A stretch of DNA of 64,000 nucleotides, taken from assembly GCF_963422355.1 (NCBI RefSeq), contig NC_085090.1:1068688-1132687 (forward strand). Reading direction: 5' to 3'. Source of the stretch: Corticium candelabrum (taxonomy: Eukaryota; Porifera; Homoscleromorpha; Homosclerophorida; Plakinidae). A program made the translations under genes and the position numbers. Positions 31,740-40,358 of this stretch are shown in pieces. How positions within the stretch are numbered: the stretch's first letter is position 1; every line of letters starts with the position of its first letter. Under the pieces are notes generated by a model. The model had not been told where the DNA came from, ran no database searches, and worked only from the letters and a program-made list of their open reading frames with translations.

Positions 31740-32230
31740 GTCTCATTTCCAAGTGAACACATGCTAAGGGTCTTCCGAAAATCCGTGCATTTTTGACTCC
31801 CTAACTTTTTACAAAGCTGGCAAGATAGAGCTTTTTGTCTCCCAGCACTTGGTGTAAAGTAGTATACAACAGGGTGCTTACGTCCACTGTGCTGCAGTAA
31901 ACCAATACCCGTGGACATGTATTCTGCTCACGCCTCAGGCAATTGATCAAGGAGCCATCGCAAGAAGAGGGATCCATACAAATCTATTTTCTACAGACAA
32001 GCGTATATTACCACGATTAGGGCTTTACATGCACTTAGAGACTTCATCACTGATGGAAGCGCTTGATAAATTATCGATTTTCCAGATCCCGTGGGAATTA
32101 AAAGTAACAAACACGTCTCGTCCATACACACTAGAGGTATTCTGAAGCGCTCCGCTGTTCGCCATACTCAGAATCAATTTTGAGAGCCTTCGTCGTTGTT
32201 TGAAAGGTAAGGTCCAGTGGCGTTTCACAC
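31740..32230 (-). pseudogene. RecQ-like helicase fragment
   Basis: The minus strand at 32095-32075 encodes the Walker A motif PTGSGKS, followed by IIYQALPSVMKSLSA, and is preceded in a shifted frame by VYGRDVFVT, as in RecQ-type DEAD/DEAH helicases. Further down, near 31930-31880, TCPRVLVYCSTVDVS resembles the conserved start of the second RecA-like domain. Frameshifts and at least one stop separate the blocks, and most of the protein is missing. Such helicase-like genes are often duplicated or carried by mobile DNA in sponges and cnidarians; whether this one was host or element cannot be told. Confidence 0.5.
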
Positions 32231-32313
32231 ATCACGGAAGACGGGCGTGATATCAATTACAAGCTGTTTTTACACGTAATTGTTTAACACGTCTTTGTTA
32301 GAAGCCATACATG

Positions 32314-33010
32314 TCAGAACTGTCGATGTTCATTTGAAGTGGCGTCAGCTTGCTGATGGACTGACTCGCATCTCTTCCGAACTGGGTTTAATCCTATGTT
32401 GATCCAGACCGTCTCCCATATATTTTGGGTGGCTTTCTGGAACTTCGAGGCTAGCGTGTATTTTTTGGACTTGGTTTTTGATGCATTTTCTTGTTTTGCT
32501 GGTAATGTCTTCAAAATTGCTTTGTACTCTTTGAGCGGTAGCACATTGGCACTTGCGCCAGTGTCCAGCTTGAATGTGATGAGGTGCCTGCCAAATTTCA
32601 GCTGCTCTGTCCAGTCTAGTTTGTTCCGTATATTACCCACAACAGATGACCCATGAAAACGTCGTGGTTATCTAAGTAATGGTCCTTTTGCGGCTTTTTA
32701 TGCGTGGTGTTGGCATTGTGTCTGCCTGGCTTCTTTCGACCTTGTTGGCACACCTTTGCCAGATGGTTACGCATGCCGCATGGACTGAAAATGTTTTTAT
32801 AGGCTGGTCATTGTTATGGCTGCTGAGTGCCTCTACAGTATTTGCACGACTTCTGTGTCTGCGTGCTCGCCTTACCTGGTATGCCACGTGTTGCGGGCGT
32901 ACTGCGTGTCTGCCAGTTGCTTTGAAGCGTGTGAACTTCTTCCGCCTTTGGCACCTCTTTGTCATGGCTTGCGCTAGTAGCTTCGTCGCTTCTGCCGCTC
33001 GACATAAGTC
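32314..33010 (-). pseudogene. Gypsy-5 gag end, zinc knuckle and protease
   Basis: Starting at the Harbinger-2 insertion point, the frame reads LCRAAEATKLLAQAM and a basic linker, then a frame change gives SCKYCRGTQQP and a second knuckle near 32760. The protease block ITFKLDTGASANVLPL lies near 32560 with the catalytic D-T-G intact. The sequence ends near 32310 without reverse transcriptase. Frameshifts are present on both sides of the knuckle. Confidence 0.7.
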
Positions 33011-33166
33011 TAAGGGCGCGTTTCTTTATTCTCTTCTGCCTCTTCTGGAAGAGTCTTCCACCTCTTCTGGAAGAGTTTATTTGGAAGATAGGCGGAGACG
33101 GAATAGGTTCGAATAAAGAAACGATACGGAAGATGTGGCGCATGCGCTCGTGTCAATTCTTTGGCC

Positions 33167-34339
33167 ATGGATGATTTTCGTGTCAAACTGGCAGGAGTGA
33201 CAGCAGAAGTTATGCTGTTGCTTCTTTCTGATGACGAAATGAGATTTTTTTCGTCTGGAGAGGTTGAAGAAGTTGTGGCCCCCTTATTGGGTGAAGAGCG
33301 CGTAGCCAGAACTCGCATACTTGGGTATGTTGAAAGGGTTGTCTGGTCATACGACGACTACACGTTTAGAAGGCATTTTAGAATGACAAAGCTGACGTTT
33401 AACATTGTGTTGCAAGTTATTCAGAGGTATATGGGAAGGGAGGATGATAGCAGGCCTGGTCGACCATCTGTTTCAACAGATAAGCAGTTGTTGTTAACTT
33501 TGTGGTATCTTGCTAACCAAGAAACCATACGAAGCATTGGGGACAGATTTGGTGTGTGTGATGCAACTGTCCATCGTACTGTTCGAAGAATGATGACTGT
33601 TGTCAAGGAAGCCATCATGGGTGAGCTGGTGGTCTGGCCAACTGGTGACCGAGCTGAAGCAGCCATTGAGGGTTTTAGGGCACGTTGCGGAGTGAAAAAT
33701 GTGATTGGAGCTATAGACGGGTCTCACATTGCAATCAAAGCACCCAGCCAACATCAAACGGACTATATTAACAGAAAAGGCTTCCATTCAATTGTGTTGC
33801 AAGCTGTTTGTGATAATCGAATGTTATTCACCGATTGTTTTGTGGGATGGCCAGGCAGCGTCCACGACTCCAGAGTCTACCGAAACTCACCCTTATTTCA
33901 GGCAGCAGAATCAAGATATTCCAACATTTTCCCAATGGATAGCTTTTTGGTCGGAGACGCAGCTTACCCATTGTCTAAATGGACTTTAACCCCATTTAGG
34001 GACACTGGCAATCTTAGTGAAAAGGTGAAGTATTACAACTTTGCCCAGTCTTCAACACGAATTGTGATCGAACAAGCATTTGCTGCTCTAAAGGGTCGGT
34101 TTAGGCGACTGAAATACATTGACATGGATTCCACCTCTGTTATATCAGATGTAGTGCTGACTGCATGTACATTCCACAATGTCTGTATCCTTGGAGAAGA
34201 CAACTTGGAGGACTTCATAGAGGACATTGAAGATGGTAGGCAAATACATGATGCAGACAATTATGCAAGAGTTCAAATTGACACTGAAGGAAAACGAAAG
34301 AGACAGACAATAGCAGATGAACTCTGGGCCAACATGTAG
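33167..34339 (+). CDS. Harbinger-2 transposase (HARBI1-like DDE nuclease)
   Basis: The ORF has 390 residues from the ATG at 33167 to the TAG at 34337. It cuts the element at its ends together with the Myb/SANT partner. A helix-turn-helix region (STDKQLLLTLWYLANQE, IRSIGDRFGV) spans about residues 100-140. The DDE_Tnp_4 core follows, with first Asp in IGAIDGSH (near 182), second Asp in VGDAAYPLS (near 262) and Glu in VIEQAFAALKG (near 305), plus the conserved CTFHNVCIL near 345. The length is normal for the family and no defect is seen. Confidence 0.93.
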   Translation: MDDFRVKLAGVTAEVMLLLLSDDEMRFFSSGEVEEVVAPLLGEERVARTRILGYVERVVWSYDDYTFRRHFRMTKLTFNIVLQVIQRYMGREDDSRPGRPSVSTDKQLLLTLWYLANQETIRSIGDRFGVCDATVHRTVRRMMTVVKEAIMGELVVWPTGDRAEAAIEGFRARCGVKNVIGAIDGSHIAIKAPSQHQTDYINRKGFHSIVLQAVCDNRMLFTDCFVGWPGSVHDSRVYRNSPLFQAAESRYSNIFPMDSFLVGDAAYPLSKWTLTPFRDTGNLSEKVKYYNFAQSSTRIVIEQAFAALKGRFRRLKYIDMDSTSVISDVVLTACTFHNVCILGEDNLEDFIEDIEDGRQIHDADNYARVQIDTEGKRKRQTIADELWANM

Positions 34340-34417
34340 AGGCCAATACACTGTACCCTGCTGTGACACAGGCAACTAGCTAGCATAAAACTCAAACTTA
34401 CTATCTCTTAGTCGTCT

Positions 34418-34420
<3 letters not shown>

Positions 34421-34471
<51 letters not shown>
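34421..34471. repeat. (AT)n microsatellite between the two Harbinger-2 genes
   Basis: About 25 TA units lie in the shared 3' region of the convergent transposase and SANT genes. Confidence 0.95.
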
Positions 34472-34474
<3 letters not shown>

Positions 34475-34475
34475 T

Positions 34476-35491
34476 TTATGATGTCTTGGATTTGTCTTGG
34501 GCAAGGGTCTGTAGCACACCCAGCAGTCCTTTCATGACTTCCATTTTGTCATCATGCATCTTCTTCATCACTTCAAGGTACTGATTTTCTTGTTCATTCC
34601 TCTGTTCATGTATCTTCTCAATCATTTGGACAATTTCACTTTTCGTCTTATTTTTGCTACTGGATTTGCTTCTTTTTTTCATAGCATCTATAGACGTCTT
34701 TGCCTTCTTTGCAGAGCTCCCTTCGCAGTAGTCTGTTGATGGCTCTCTCTGACTGTCATCTTCATTGGCCATGTCATCAGTCACATCCTCAATTAGGCTT
34801 GTGTCCCAAGTTGCAGCAACTTCAACTGGTTCTACACATGGTCTCCCTCCCAAAAGATCAGACAGCTCCTCATAAAACTCACATTCACGCCTGCCATTTC
34901 CTATAGCCCCAAACAACAATGCATCATATTGCTTAATTAAGCTTAATTAATTAATAAAAAAAATGGTATCACAGTACCACTTTTGTTGTTGTGGTCTTTC
35001 ATTCGTTTGTAGGCAGCCTTTAGAGTCTTCCATCTGTTAGAACACTGCTCTTTAGTGACCATTACCCCCTGAGTTTCCATTTCTTGCGAAATGTTCCGCC
35101 ATACAATGTTCTTCTTGGTTTTCGTGTCTTCAAAAAGAAGCCATTTCTCTTTTATAAGGGCGATAAGCATCTTCGTATCACCATGTGTCCACCTCTTGTC
35201 TGTGCCTGTTGTTGTTTGTGCTCTCTTTTCACACACTGAAGACTGCTGATGCAAAATGTCAGGAGATTGACAACTAGAGTTGGTTGCTGGCGAGCTGGTT
35301 GTTGGCGAAGTCTCTGGTTGTACATGTAGTTGCATGTCGTCATAGGAGGGACGGGAAGACAGACATGGAAGGCCAGACGGGCGCCACATCAAGGGACCCT
35401 CGGTGGAGCGGTCTTGGTTCAGGAAAGTGAACAAGACGTCGCTGGAAGCAGTTGAGGATGATAACGCAGAATTTGCAAAGTTGAATGTCAT
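34476..35491 (-). CDS. Harbinger-2 Myb/SANT-like DNA-binding partner, two exons
   Basis: Exon 1 (35491-34978) starts MTFNFANSALS and contains the trihelix domain (RWTHGDTKMLIALIKEKW, CSNRWKTLKAAYKRM). It ends HNNKS plus one base. A 77-bp intron (34977-34901, GTACTG...CTATAG) follows. Exon 2 (34900-34476) continues G-N-G-R-R-E-C-E-F-Y-E-E-L, an acidic region, a Lys/Ser-rich likely nuclear signal (KKRSKSSSKNKTK) and a C-terminal coiled coil. The total is 312 residues. In this superfamily the partner binds the subterminal repeats and brings the transposase to the ends. The splice is inferred from the frame and the family pattern HN-x-K-S-G. Confidence 0.85.
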
Positions 35492-35794
35492 TATACAGCC
35501 TACTATCAAATTCCCCGCGTAATATCACGTGTCTGCAACCCAAACTACGCACGCGCTAACTAAACTACATGAAAAAGAAACACAGAAGAATTTATTCCGT
35601 CATCTCTTGACCTCTTCTCTTCCAGCTCTTCTGCTCCTCTCCTGGAAGAGGCGGAAGAGTCTTCCGACACCTCTAACCACTCTTCCGACACCTTTGACCA
35701 CTCTTCTGACACCTCCTCTGAAAATAAAGAAACAAAGCCGAATCTTTTCTGTCTCTTCAGAAGAGGCAGAGGAGAATAAAGAAACGCGCCCTAA

Positions 35795-35953
35795 AGCCTG
35801 GTTCACAATACACGTCGCGTCGCGTTGTCTCGCGTCAAAGGAGGCCGTTTCCGACGCGAAGCGACGTGTTGAATAGGACTTTTTCCTATTCCAGCCCGTC
35901 GCGTCGGAAACGGACTCCTTTGACGCGACGTGAGGTGTACTGTGAACCAGCCT
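35795..35953. mobile_element. Harbinger-type MITE sharing a TAA with Harbinger-2
   Basis: This 159-bp palindrome-like element has ends AGCCTGGTTCACAATACAC and, inverted, AGGCTGGTTCACAGTACAC. TAA flanks it on both sides (35792-35794, 35954-35956). The interior also folds back (GACGCGAAGCGACG and CGTCGCGTC blocks). It has no coding capacity. Its left TAA is the right target duplication of Harbinger-2. Confidence 0.85.
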
Positions 35954-35956
35954 TAA

Positions 35957-36456
35957 AGCTTTCTCTAAAACTGAGGTTGGGCTCGCGCAATACTCTTTCC
36001 TTGACGCGCTCGTCTCTTATCCCGAACACAATTTTGTCTCGTATTAATAGATCTTGCTGTTCACCGAACTCACACGCTACAGCTTACATCTTCAAATCAG
36101 TCAGCCACTTGTCTATCGTCTGCTCTTCTCTCTGGTTGCCTGACTAAAATCGATGCCTCTCGTAGACTGTGTTCCGTCTTGGGTTGCAATAGTCCTGGAA
36201 TTTGCGGAGGATCGCATTTACGTCTTGTCGCGGATCGTCTTCGCCTTCACCCGGTTGCGGGAAGACTAGCGTTTGGTATATTTCTTGGGCTTCTGGGCCT
36301 GCAACGTGAAGCAGAATCGCTGTTTGAGTTTCCTTTGCTTTCCACGTGAACTCTGCCGCTTGGAAAGACACGAAATTGTTGCTCCCACTTGCACCAAGCT
36401 TCCGCTAAGTTTCTCTCCGAGAATCGCATTACAAGTGGGGGTTGTAGTCTTTCCAT
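35957..36456 (-). pseudogene. Gypsy-5 gag, N-terminal part
   Basis: From the ATG at 36456 (MERLQPPLVMRFSERNLAE) the frame shifts near 36370 to AEFTWKAKETQTAILLHVAG and continues PRRNTVYERHRF, a stop at 36144, then EEQTIDKWLTDLK, KIVFGIRD and RLLREPNLS towards the insertion site. This is the capsid-like Gag of Ty3/Gypsy elements. At least one frameshift and two stops are present. Confidence 0.7.
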
Positions 36457-36520
36457 GTCCTGACAACATGTGAAATTCGTGTGTTGCCTTCAATTCTGCT
36501 CTGAGATACACACAAGGCGC

Positions 36521-36681
36521 TGTAATAACTCTGACTGAAAGCCGCGTACAGAACTAACTCTACCATGCGCACCGATAATAGTGTCACGTGTCTGTCACAA
36601 CGCTAGCCTATACTGAAAGTTTGCGCACAAGGTGAATTGTCTACACGGTACACCAGTGCTACATGCTTGTAACTCGTTACA
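36521..36681 (-). repeat. Probable Gypsy-5 5' LTR
   Basis: The 161-bp interval starts TGTAATAACTC and ends CTCGTTACA, with TG..CA termini, just upstream of gag. No second LTR exists to confirm it, and the following bases (minus GCGCCTTGTG) are not a typical TGG-starting primer site. Confidence 0.5.
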
Positions 36682-36719
36682 ATTAATGTTCATGGCTAGG
36701 CAACAGCGTCGACACCCCT

Positions 36720-37260
36720 TGCGATGATTCAATTCTCTGGTTGTGCAAACATTTTCCGACTAGCATGATGCCTCGATTCTAACCTTGAGAAGGATGTCTC
36801 AGCATCTGCAATGGTCTCGTTGCCATGATCAGATCGAACTCTTGATGGCAAACCATACTGACTAACAGCTTCAATGAAGAAATTGAAAACGGTGTCTGCT
36901 CTTTGTTATCCGAGCAACGCTGGAATAACCTTCAATCTGCAACGCCTTCAGGATCACACGTACATGTGATTCCTAACTCGAATTTGTTGGACAAGGATCC
37001 CCTTGGTCTTGATAAGTCCGTTCTAAATTTGGTATCTACAATGAGGATACTGCTTCTTTAGCTATTTCACAACTGCATCAAGATCACTGCATCAAGATCA
37101 CTATCTGAGACGTCCGAAAATTTTACACGTGACCAAAGTCTGTCATTCTCCTTCTAACTGTCAATTCTTACGGAAACCCCTAACATTTTTTCGATGACCG
37201 GGACAGTAAACTCGTGGCCTAGGAAGTATTGTAGCTGCTCAGAGATCACACAAAATCTTG
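36720..37260 (-). pseudogene. Integrase-core (rve) transposase-like protein, N-terminal half
   Basis: On the minus strand from 37255 a degraded reading gives EQLQYFLGHEFTVP, IEKMLGVSVR and SDVSDSDLDAV. After stops it gives DPEGV and then [25 protein letters not shown] near 36860-36790. This order (HTH-like region, then an integrase core with [10 protein letters not shown]) is that of a widespread animal family of integrase-like proteins often linked to DNA transposons. The C-terminal half is missing here; a different locus, 49048-49700, holds that half. Many frameshifts make it a fossil. Confidence 0.55.
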
Positions 37261-37617
37261 ATACACCACTGTTTGATTGGAGGGTGGTTGCCTGTTACGA
37301 ATCTTCGACTCCTGAACTGACTGCATGAAGATCTCGCTTGCTCCAAATATTCTGCTGCTTCACAAACATACACTAAAGAATTTCGTATGTAAGAATTATC
37401 TCTAGTGTGGCCAATCGATTCATAGGTGTGCACAGACGGTCACGGAAAAGGATGCATGACGCCGGCAAGCCTGCTAGAATCTAACTGAAAGGACATGATT
37501 TGCCGTTGGGCGTCATTCAGCAGTCTTCTGACAAGGCAACGAAGCTCGTCGACTGTTTCCTCACATGAAACGGGCATGATCTACTGTCTAAAGCTAGCGT
37601 CGCAAGCCGAGCTTTCA
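37261..37617. other. No gene recognised
   Basis: The stretch may be the 5' flank of the integrase remnant. No motif, terminal repeat or convincing ORF was seen. Confidence 0.3.
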
Positions 37618-37716
37618 TCCCTGCTCACTGTGCGACTTCACGTGTTGTTCGCCTCAAGGACCTCTCACGTACGAGCAGGCGAGCAACACGTGAGGTTCCA
37701 CAGTGAGCACGGAGGA
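37618..37716. repeat. Palindromic MITE-like repeat
   Basis: CTGCTCACTGTG...CACGTGTTG on the left is matched by the inverted CAACACGTGAGG...CACAGTGAGCAC on the right, giving a near-continuous palindrome of about 100 bp. It has no coding capacity, and no clear target duplication was found. Confidence 0.6.
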
Positions 37717-38115
37717 CTATGCCAAGCGTTTATCTACGGTTTAAAATTATATTAAGCATGTGCAGTGGCAAGAAGGGAATAAACAAACAGTGATCGCAAA
37801 AGAATCTTCACCAACCATGTTAATGTACCAAAGCCTAGCCTCCATTAAAACTAGGCAACACTTCAACTAATTACTACACTTTATACTTCAACACTTAATA
37901 AAATAATTACTACAATTAATTGATACTTGTTCACGTACAGTTCTTCTGATACTTGTTGATCTGCTCAAAGGAAACCGCTGCTGTACTAAATATGTATCAA
38001 TTATGAGTCACTTCTTTCCATAACCTTCATAAAACAACAAACGAGCAGTCATGGCCTGTTTGAATTTAGCGTCATCTCCATAGTATTTTCTTCTTAAGGA
38101 TAGATGTCCATTGAG
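37717..38115. other. AT-rich spacer without recognised gene
   Basis: About 400 bp of AT-rich sequence has only short frames. It follows the end of the HECT-like remnant and may be its 3' flank. Confidence 0.3.
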
Positions 38116-39720
38116 TTAAAGTGTAAGCTGGGCTAAGTTCAAAGCCATGACAGGAATGTTTTTACATGATATGAAAAACACCAGCAAGTCGGCCAAAGTA
38201 ACATTCTCAACAACAACACCTACAAGTATATACCACAGACAGTTAATTGCCCTTATTATAAACAGAGTCAATACACAAAACACTAAACCTTCCAAATCTT
38301 CAAGGTAGCGACCAAAATAGATGTGAACTTGCTCCCCTTCTCTCGAGGAATTTAAGCACAACTAAGTACAAATATATTTATGATTTCAGCACAGTTCTCT
38401 GATTCCAACGTCTATTTAAACAGCAAGGTGCTGACGACGTTTTGGCTGTTGCACGACAGCCATCTTTAGGGCAAATATTCAAATACTAGTAAATGCAATG
38501 GAGTAGTTGTGATGTCATAAATACAAGTAAACAATAGAACAATAGTTGACCAGAACTATCTACACTAAGATGTACAATTATGATGAAACTTGGACTAGTG
38601 ATATGTTGTTGTAGTCTTTATGAGACTTGCCCAACATTTTGATAGTTCCATTCCCTCGTCCGTATTGATAAGTAGATGTTGTTGGTTAAGTTGAATGTGT
38701 AATGCCTCTTTCATCCTAAGTTGTAATGTAGTAGATGCATGCGCTAGAATACGTGTACCATCCCAATCCATATTACATGTTTGATTCGACCATGTGTGTT
38801 CGACAACTGCTGATTTCTCATTTATTATTTTTCTGCAAAGCTCCTTATGTTCCTTTAGTCTTGTTGCTAATCTCCTTTTTGTCTCACCAATATATGTCTT
38901 TCCACAGGCACATGGTATTTGATAAGTGAGATGTGATTGATGTTCTTTAGGTATGGGATGTTTAACTTTGCATAACATATTGCGAAGATTCCTCCCTGAC
39001 TTAAATGATACCCGAATATTATATCCTTTGCATATTCGTCGAATATCCTCGCTCAATCCTGAGATGTAGGGCAGAACTATAGATGCACAGAAGGTATCTG
39101 GAGTAGAAGTTGAAAGAGATGAAGATTGATGTGAAGGATGTAGAGTTGAATGAATAGAGTTGGCGGGGTATCCATTGTGCTGTAATACTTGTAGTAGATG
39201 ATTTGTTTTGGAAACTGGAAAGAGAAACGGGTACATATACAATGCAGTACTGTACCTGCTGTCAGAGGGTTGCGTTCTGAAACAAAAAGACATTGAAATG
39301 CATGAGACTGCTTTATCATTGCTGACAGTACATGAGGAGTTTCCAGTTCCTTACGGAATTGATCTAACTCAGCTTTTACACCGAGCAAGCAAAAATGAAC
39401 TGCTAATGCAGACAGCATTTGCTGCTTGCATCTAAGAATAAGAGGCTTCGTGTAGCCCACATCCATAAACGTTTGCAGCACTTCATTGTCTGTCAGTAGA
39501 TTGTCGAATTCAAGGCCATTGGCATCTGCAATCTCTAGAACTGTCATTGCAAACAACAAATGAAATGTGAAATTTGCCACAGCACCTGCTTAGCAATTGA
39601 ACAGACGTCTGGATCAGTGATGTCTGGTTGATTTCATTTATTGTTTTGCCGCATAAGTAGCTATACACACAAGGTATAAAGACAGGGCAGCCCATGCCAT
39701 CTTGAACAATTGCCATCGTG
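38050..39720 (-). pseudogene. HECT-type E3 ligase-like gene remnant, split by a Penelope fragment
   Basis: Three exon-like blocks on the minus strand fit the HECT region of animal G2E3-like proteins. Block 1 (39720-39560) reads AIVQDGMGCPVF, CVYSYLCGKT and, after a one-base shift, DITDPDVCSIAK. Block 2 (39540-39263) reads LEIADANGLEFDNLL, ELDQFRKELETPHVL and NPLTAG and ends at a GTACAG donor. Block 3 (38230-38110) reads VTLADLLVFFISCKNIP, and KYYGDDAKFKQAM follows after a stop. HECT proteins attach ubiquitin through a C-terminal Cys; that residue is not visible here. The one-base shift and a stop suggest a pseudogene, though an exon-border error in my reading is possible. Confidence 0.45.
38390..39260 (-). 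mobile_element. Penelope-like element, 3' fragment with GIY-YIG endonuclease
   Basis: The minus-strand frame 39190-38595 encodes the end of a Penelope-like retroelement protein. It has VLPYISGLSEDIRRICK and SGRNLRNMLCKVKHPIP, then the GIY-YIG endonuclease core CGKTYIGETKRRLATRLKEH near 38900-38840, VVEHTWSNQ and a tail ending TTTTYH. The reverse transcriptase is missing, so the copy is 5'-truncated. A folded terminal sequence lies at 38424-38472. It sits in what looks like an intron of the HECT-like gene, just past the GTACAG donor. Confidence 0.75.
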
Positions 39721-39758
39721 ATTAAAACTCCAAAATTTTAAAAGTTTTAAAAGGTATT

Positions 39759-39857
39759 TGTAGTAACTCTACTCAAGTGTTATTAGACAACCGCCAACTC
39801 AGAGCTAAACCGCGCACGCGCAACCGGACCCACGTCCTCGCATGTCAACCTACTACA
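39759..39857 (-). repeat. Gypsy-4 3' LTR
   Basis: This 99-bp LTR, TGTAGTAACTC to CTACTACA, is identical to 43992-44090. Its minus-strand upstream side is the purine-rich AGGGGGAAGGGG (39858-39869), the polypurine tract. Confidence 0.92.
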
Positions 39858-39905
39858 CCCCTTCCCCCTAAAGTCTTTTACCCCTACTTGTATGATAGTG
39901 CTAGT

Positions 39906-40358
39906 TTACAAGTCTAGTCTGTCCGGCGCCTTCCTTGCTCGAGCAGATCTTCTGACCCCGGTTGATGCCGGCTCCATGTTGCTGGTTGCTTCATGGCCAA
40001 CCGTTTCCCCCTGACCACCGTGGTCACCGTTTGTTTCCGAGATGCTCCCTCCTGGTTCACTTGTTACCTCGATTGAAGGCAGTTCTTCCGTCATGTTAGA
40101 CTCCGGTGGTGATGCAGTGGGGTCTGTATGTTTGCCGTTGGGTAGTGGGTCATCTTCCAGTTGACGCGACCGAATGTGATCTTGGTGTCTTCGTAACATT
40201 CTACCATCAGGCAACATGACTCGGAATGATAGTGGACCCGTTCTTTCTTTCACTGTTGCCATAACCCATGGCGTGCCCTGTCCAAAATTTTTCACGTACA
40301 CCAACTGTCCAACCTCAAACGTTCGGTCTCGACTGCGCTTATCATGGTCGTTTCTTTG
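39906..40358 (-). pseudogene. Gypsy-4 integrase C-terminal tail beyond the stop
   Basis: The frame of the main ORF continues after the TAA at 40359-40361 without a shift. It reads RNDHDKRSRDRTFEVGQLV and YVKNFGQGTPWVM, the GPY/F-type barrel of Gypsy integrases, then an acidic tail ending RRSARARKAPDRLDL. A single base change would explain the stop. Loss of this tail would probably impair integrase, unless the stop is read through or is a sequencing error. Confidence 0.8.

Larger units (their letters stand above)
33014..35791 (+). mobile_element. Harbinger-2: complete PIF/Harbinger transposon
   Basis: The 2778-bp element has terminal inverted repeats of about 34 bp differing at one position, beginning GGGCGCGTTTCTTTATTCTC at both ends. 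It is flanked by TAA (33011-33013 and 35792-35794), the 3-bp TWA-type duplication that defines the superfamily. It encodes an intact transposase on the plus strand and an intact two-exon Myb/SANT partner on the minus strand, arranged tail to tail. Subterminal zones hold iterated CTTCTGGAAGAG and CTCTTCCGACACC units that may bind the partner protein. It sits inside the gag of Gypsy-5. Confidence 0.93.
32310..36681 (-). mobile_element. Gypsy-5: 5' part of a Gypsy element interrupted by Harbinger-2 and a MITE
   Basis: A likely 5' LTR (36521-36681), gag (36456-35957) and the continuation of gag to protease (33010-32314) lie on the minus strand. The interruption (33014-35953) falls in the codon run E-K-A-L-D-L-C-R. 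Removing the inserts and their extra TAA copies restores the frame exactly. Everything after protease is missing, so this is a 3'-truncated remnant. Confidence 0.78.

Noticed and set aside
34421-34471. (AT)n as a replication or regulatory site
   Set aside because: It is a simple microsatellite between two convergent genes, with no further motif.
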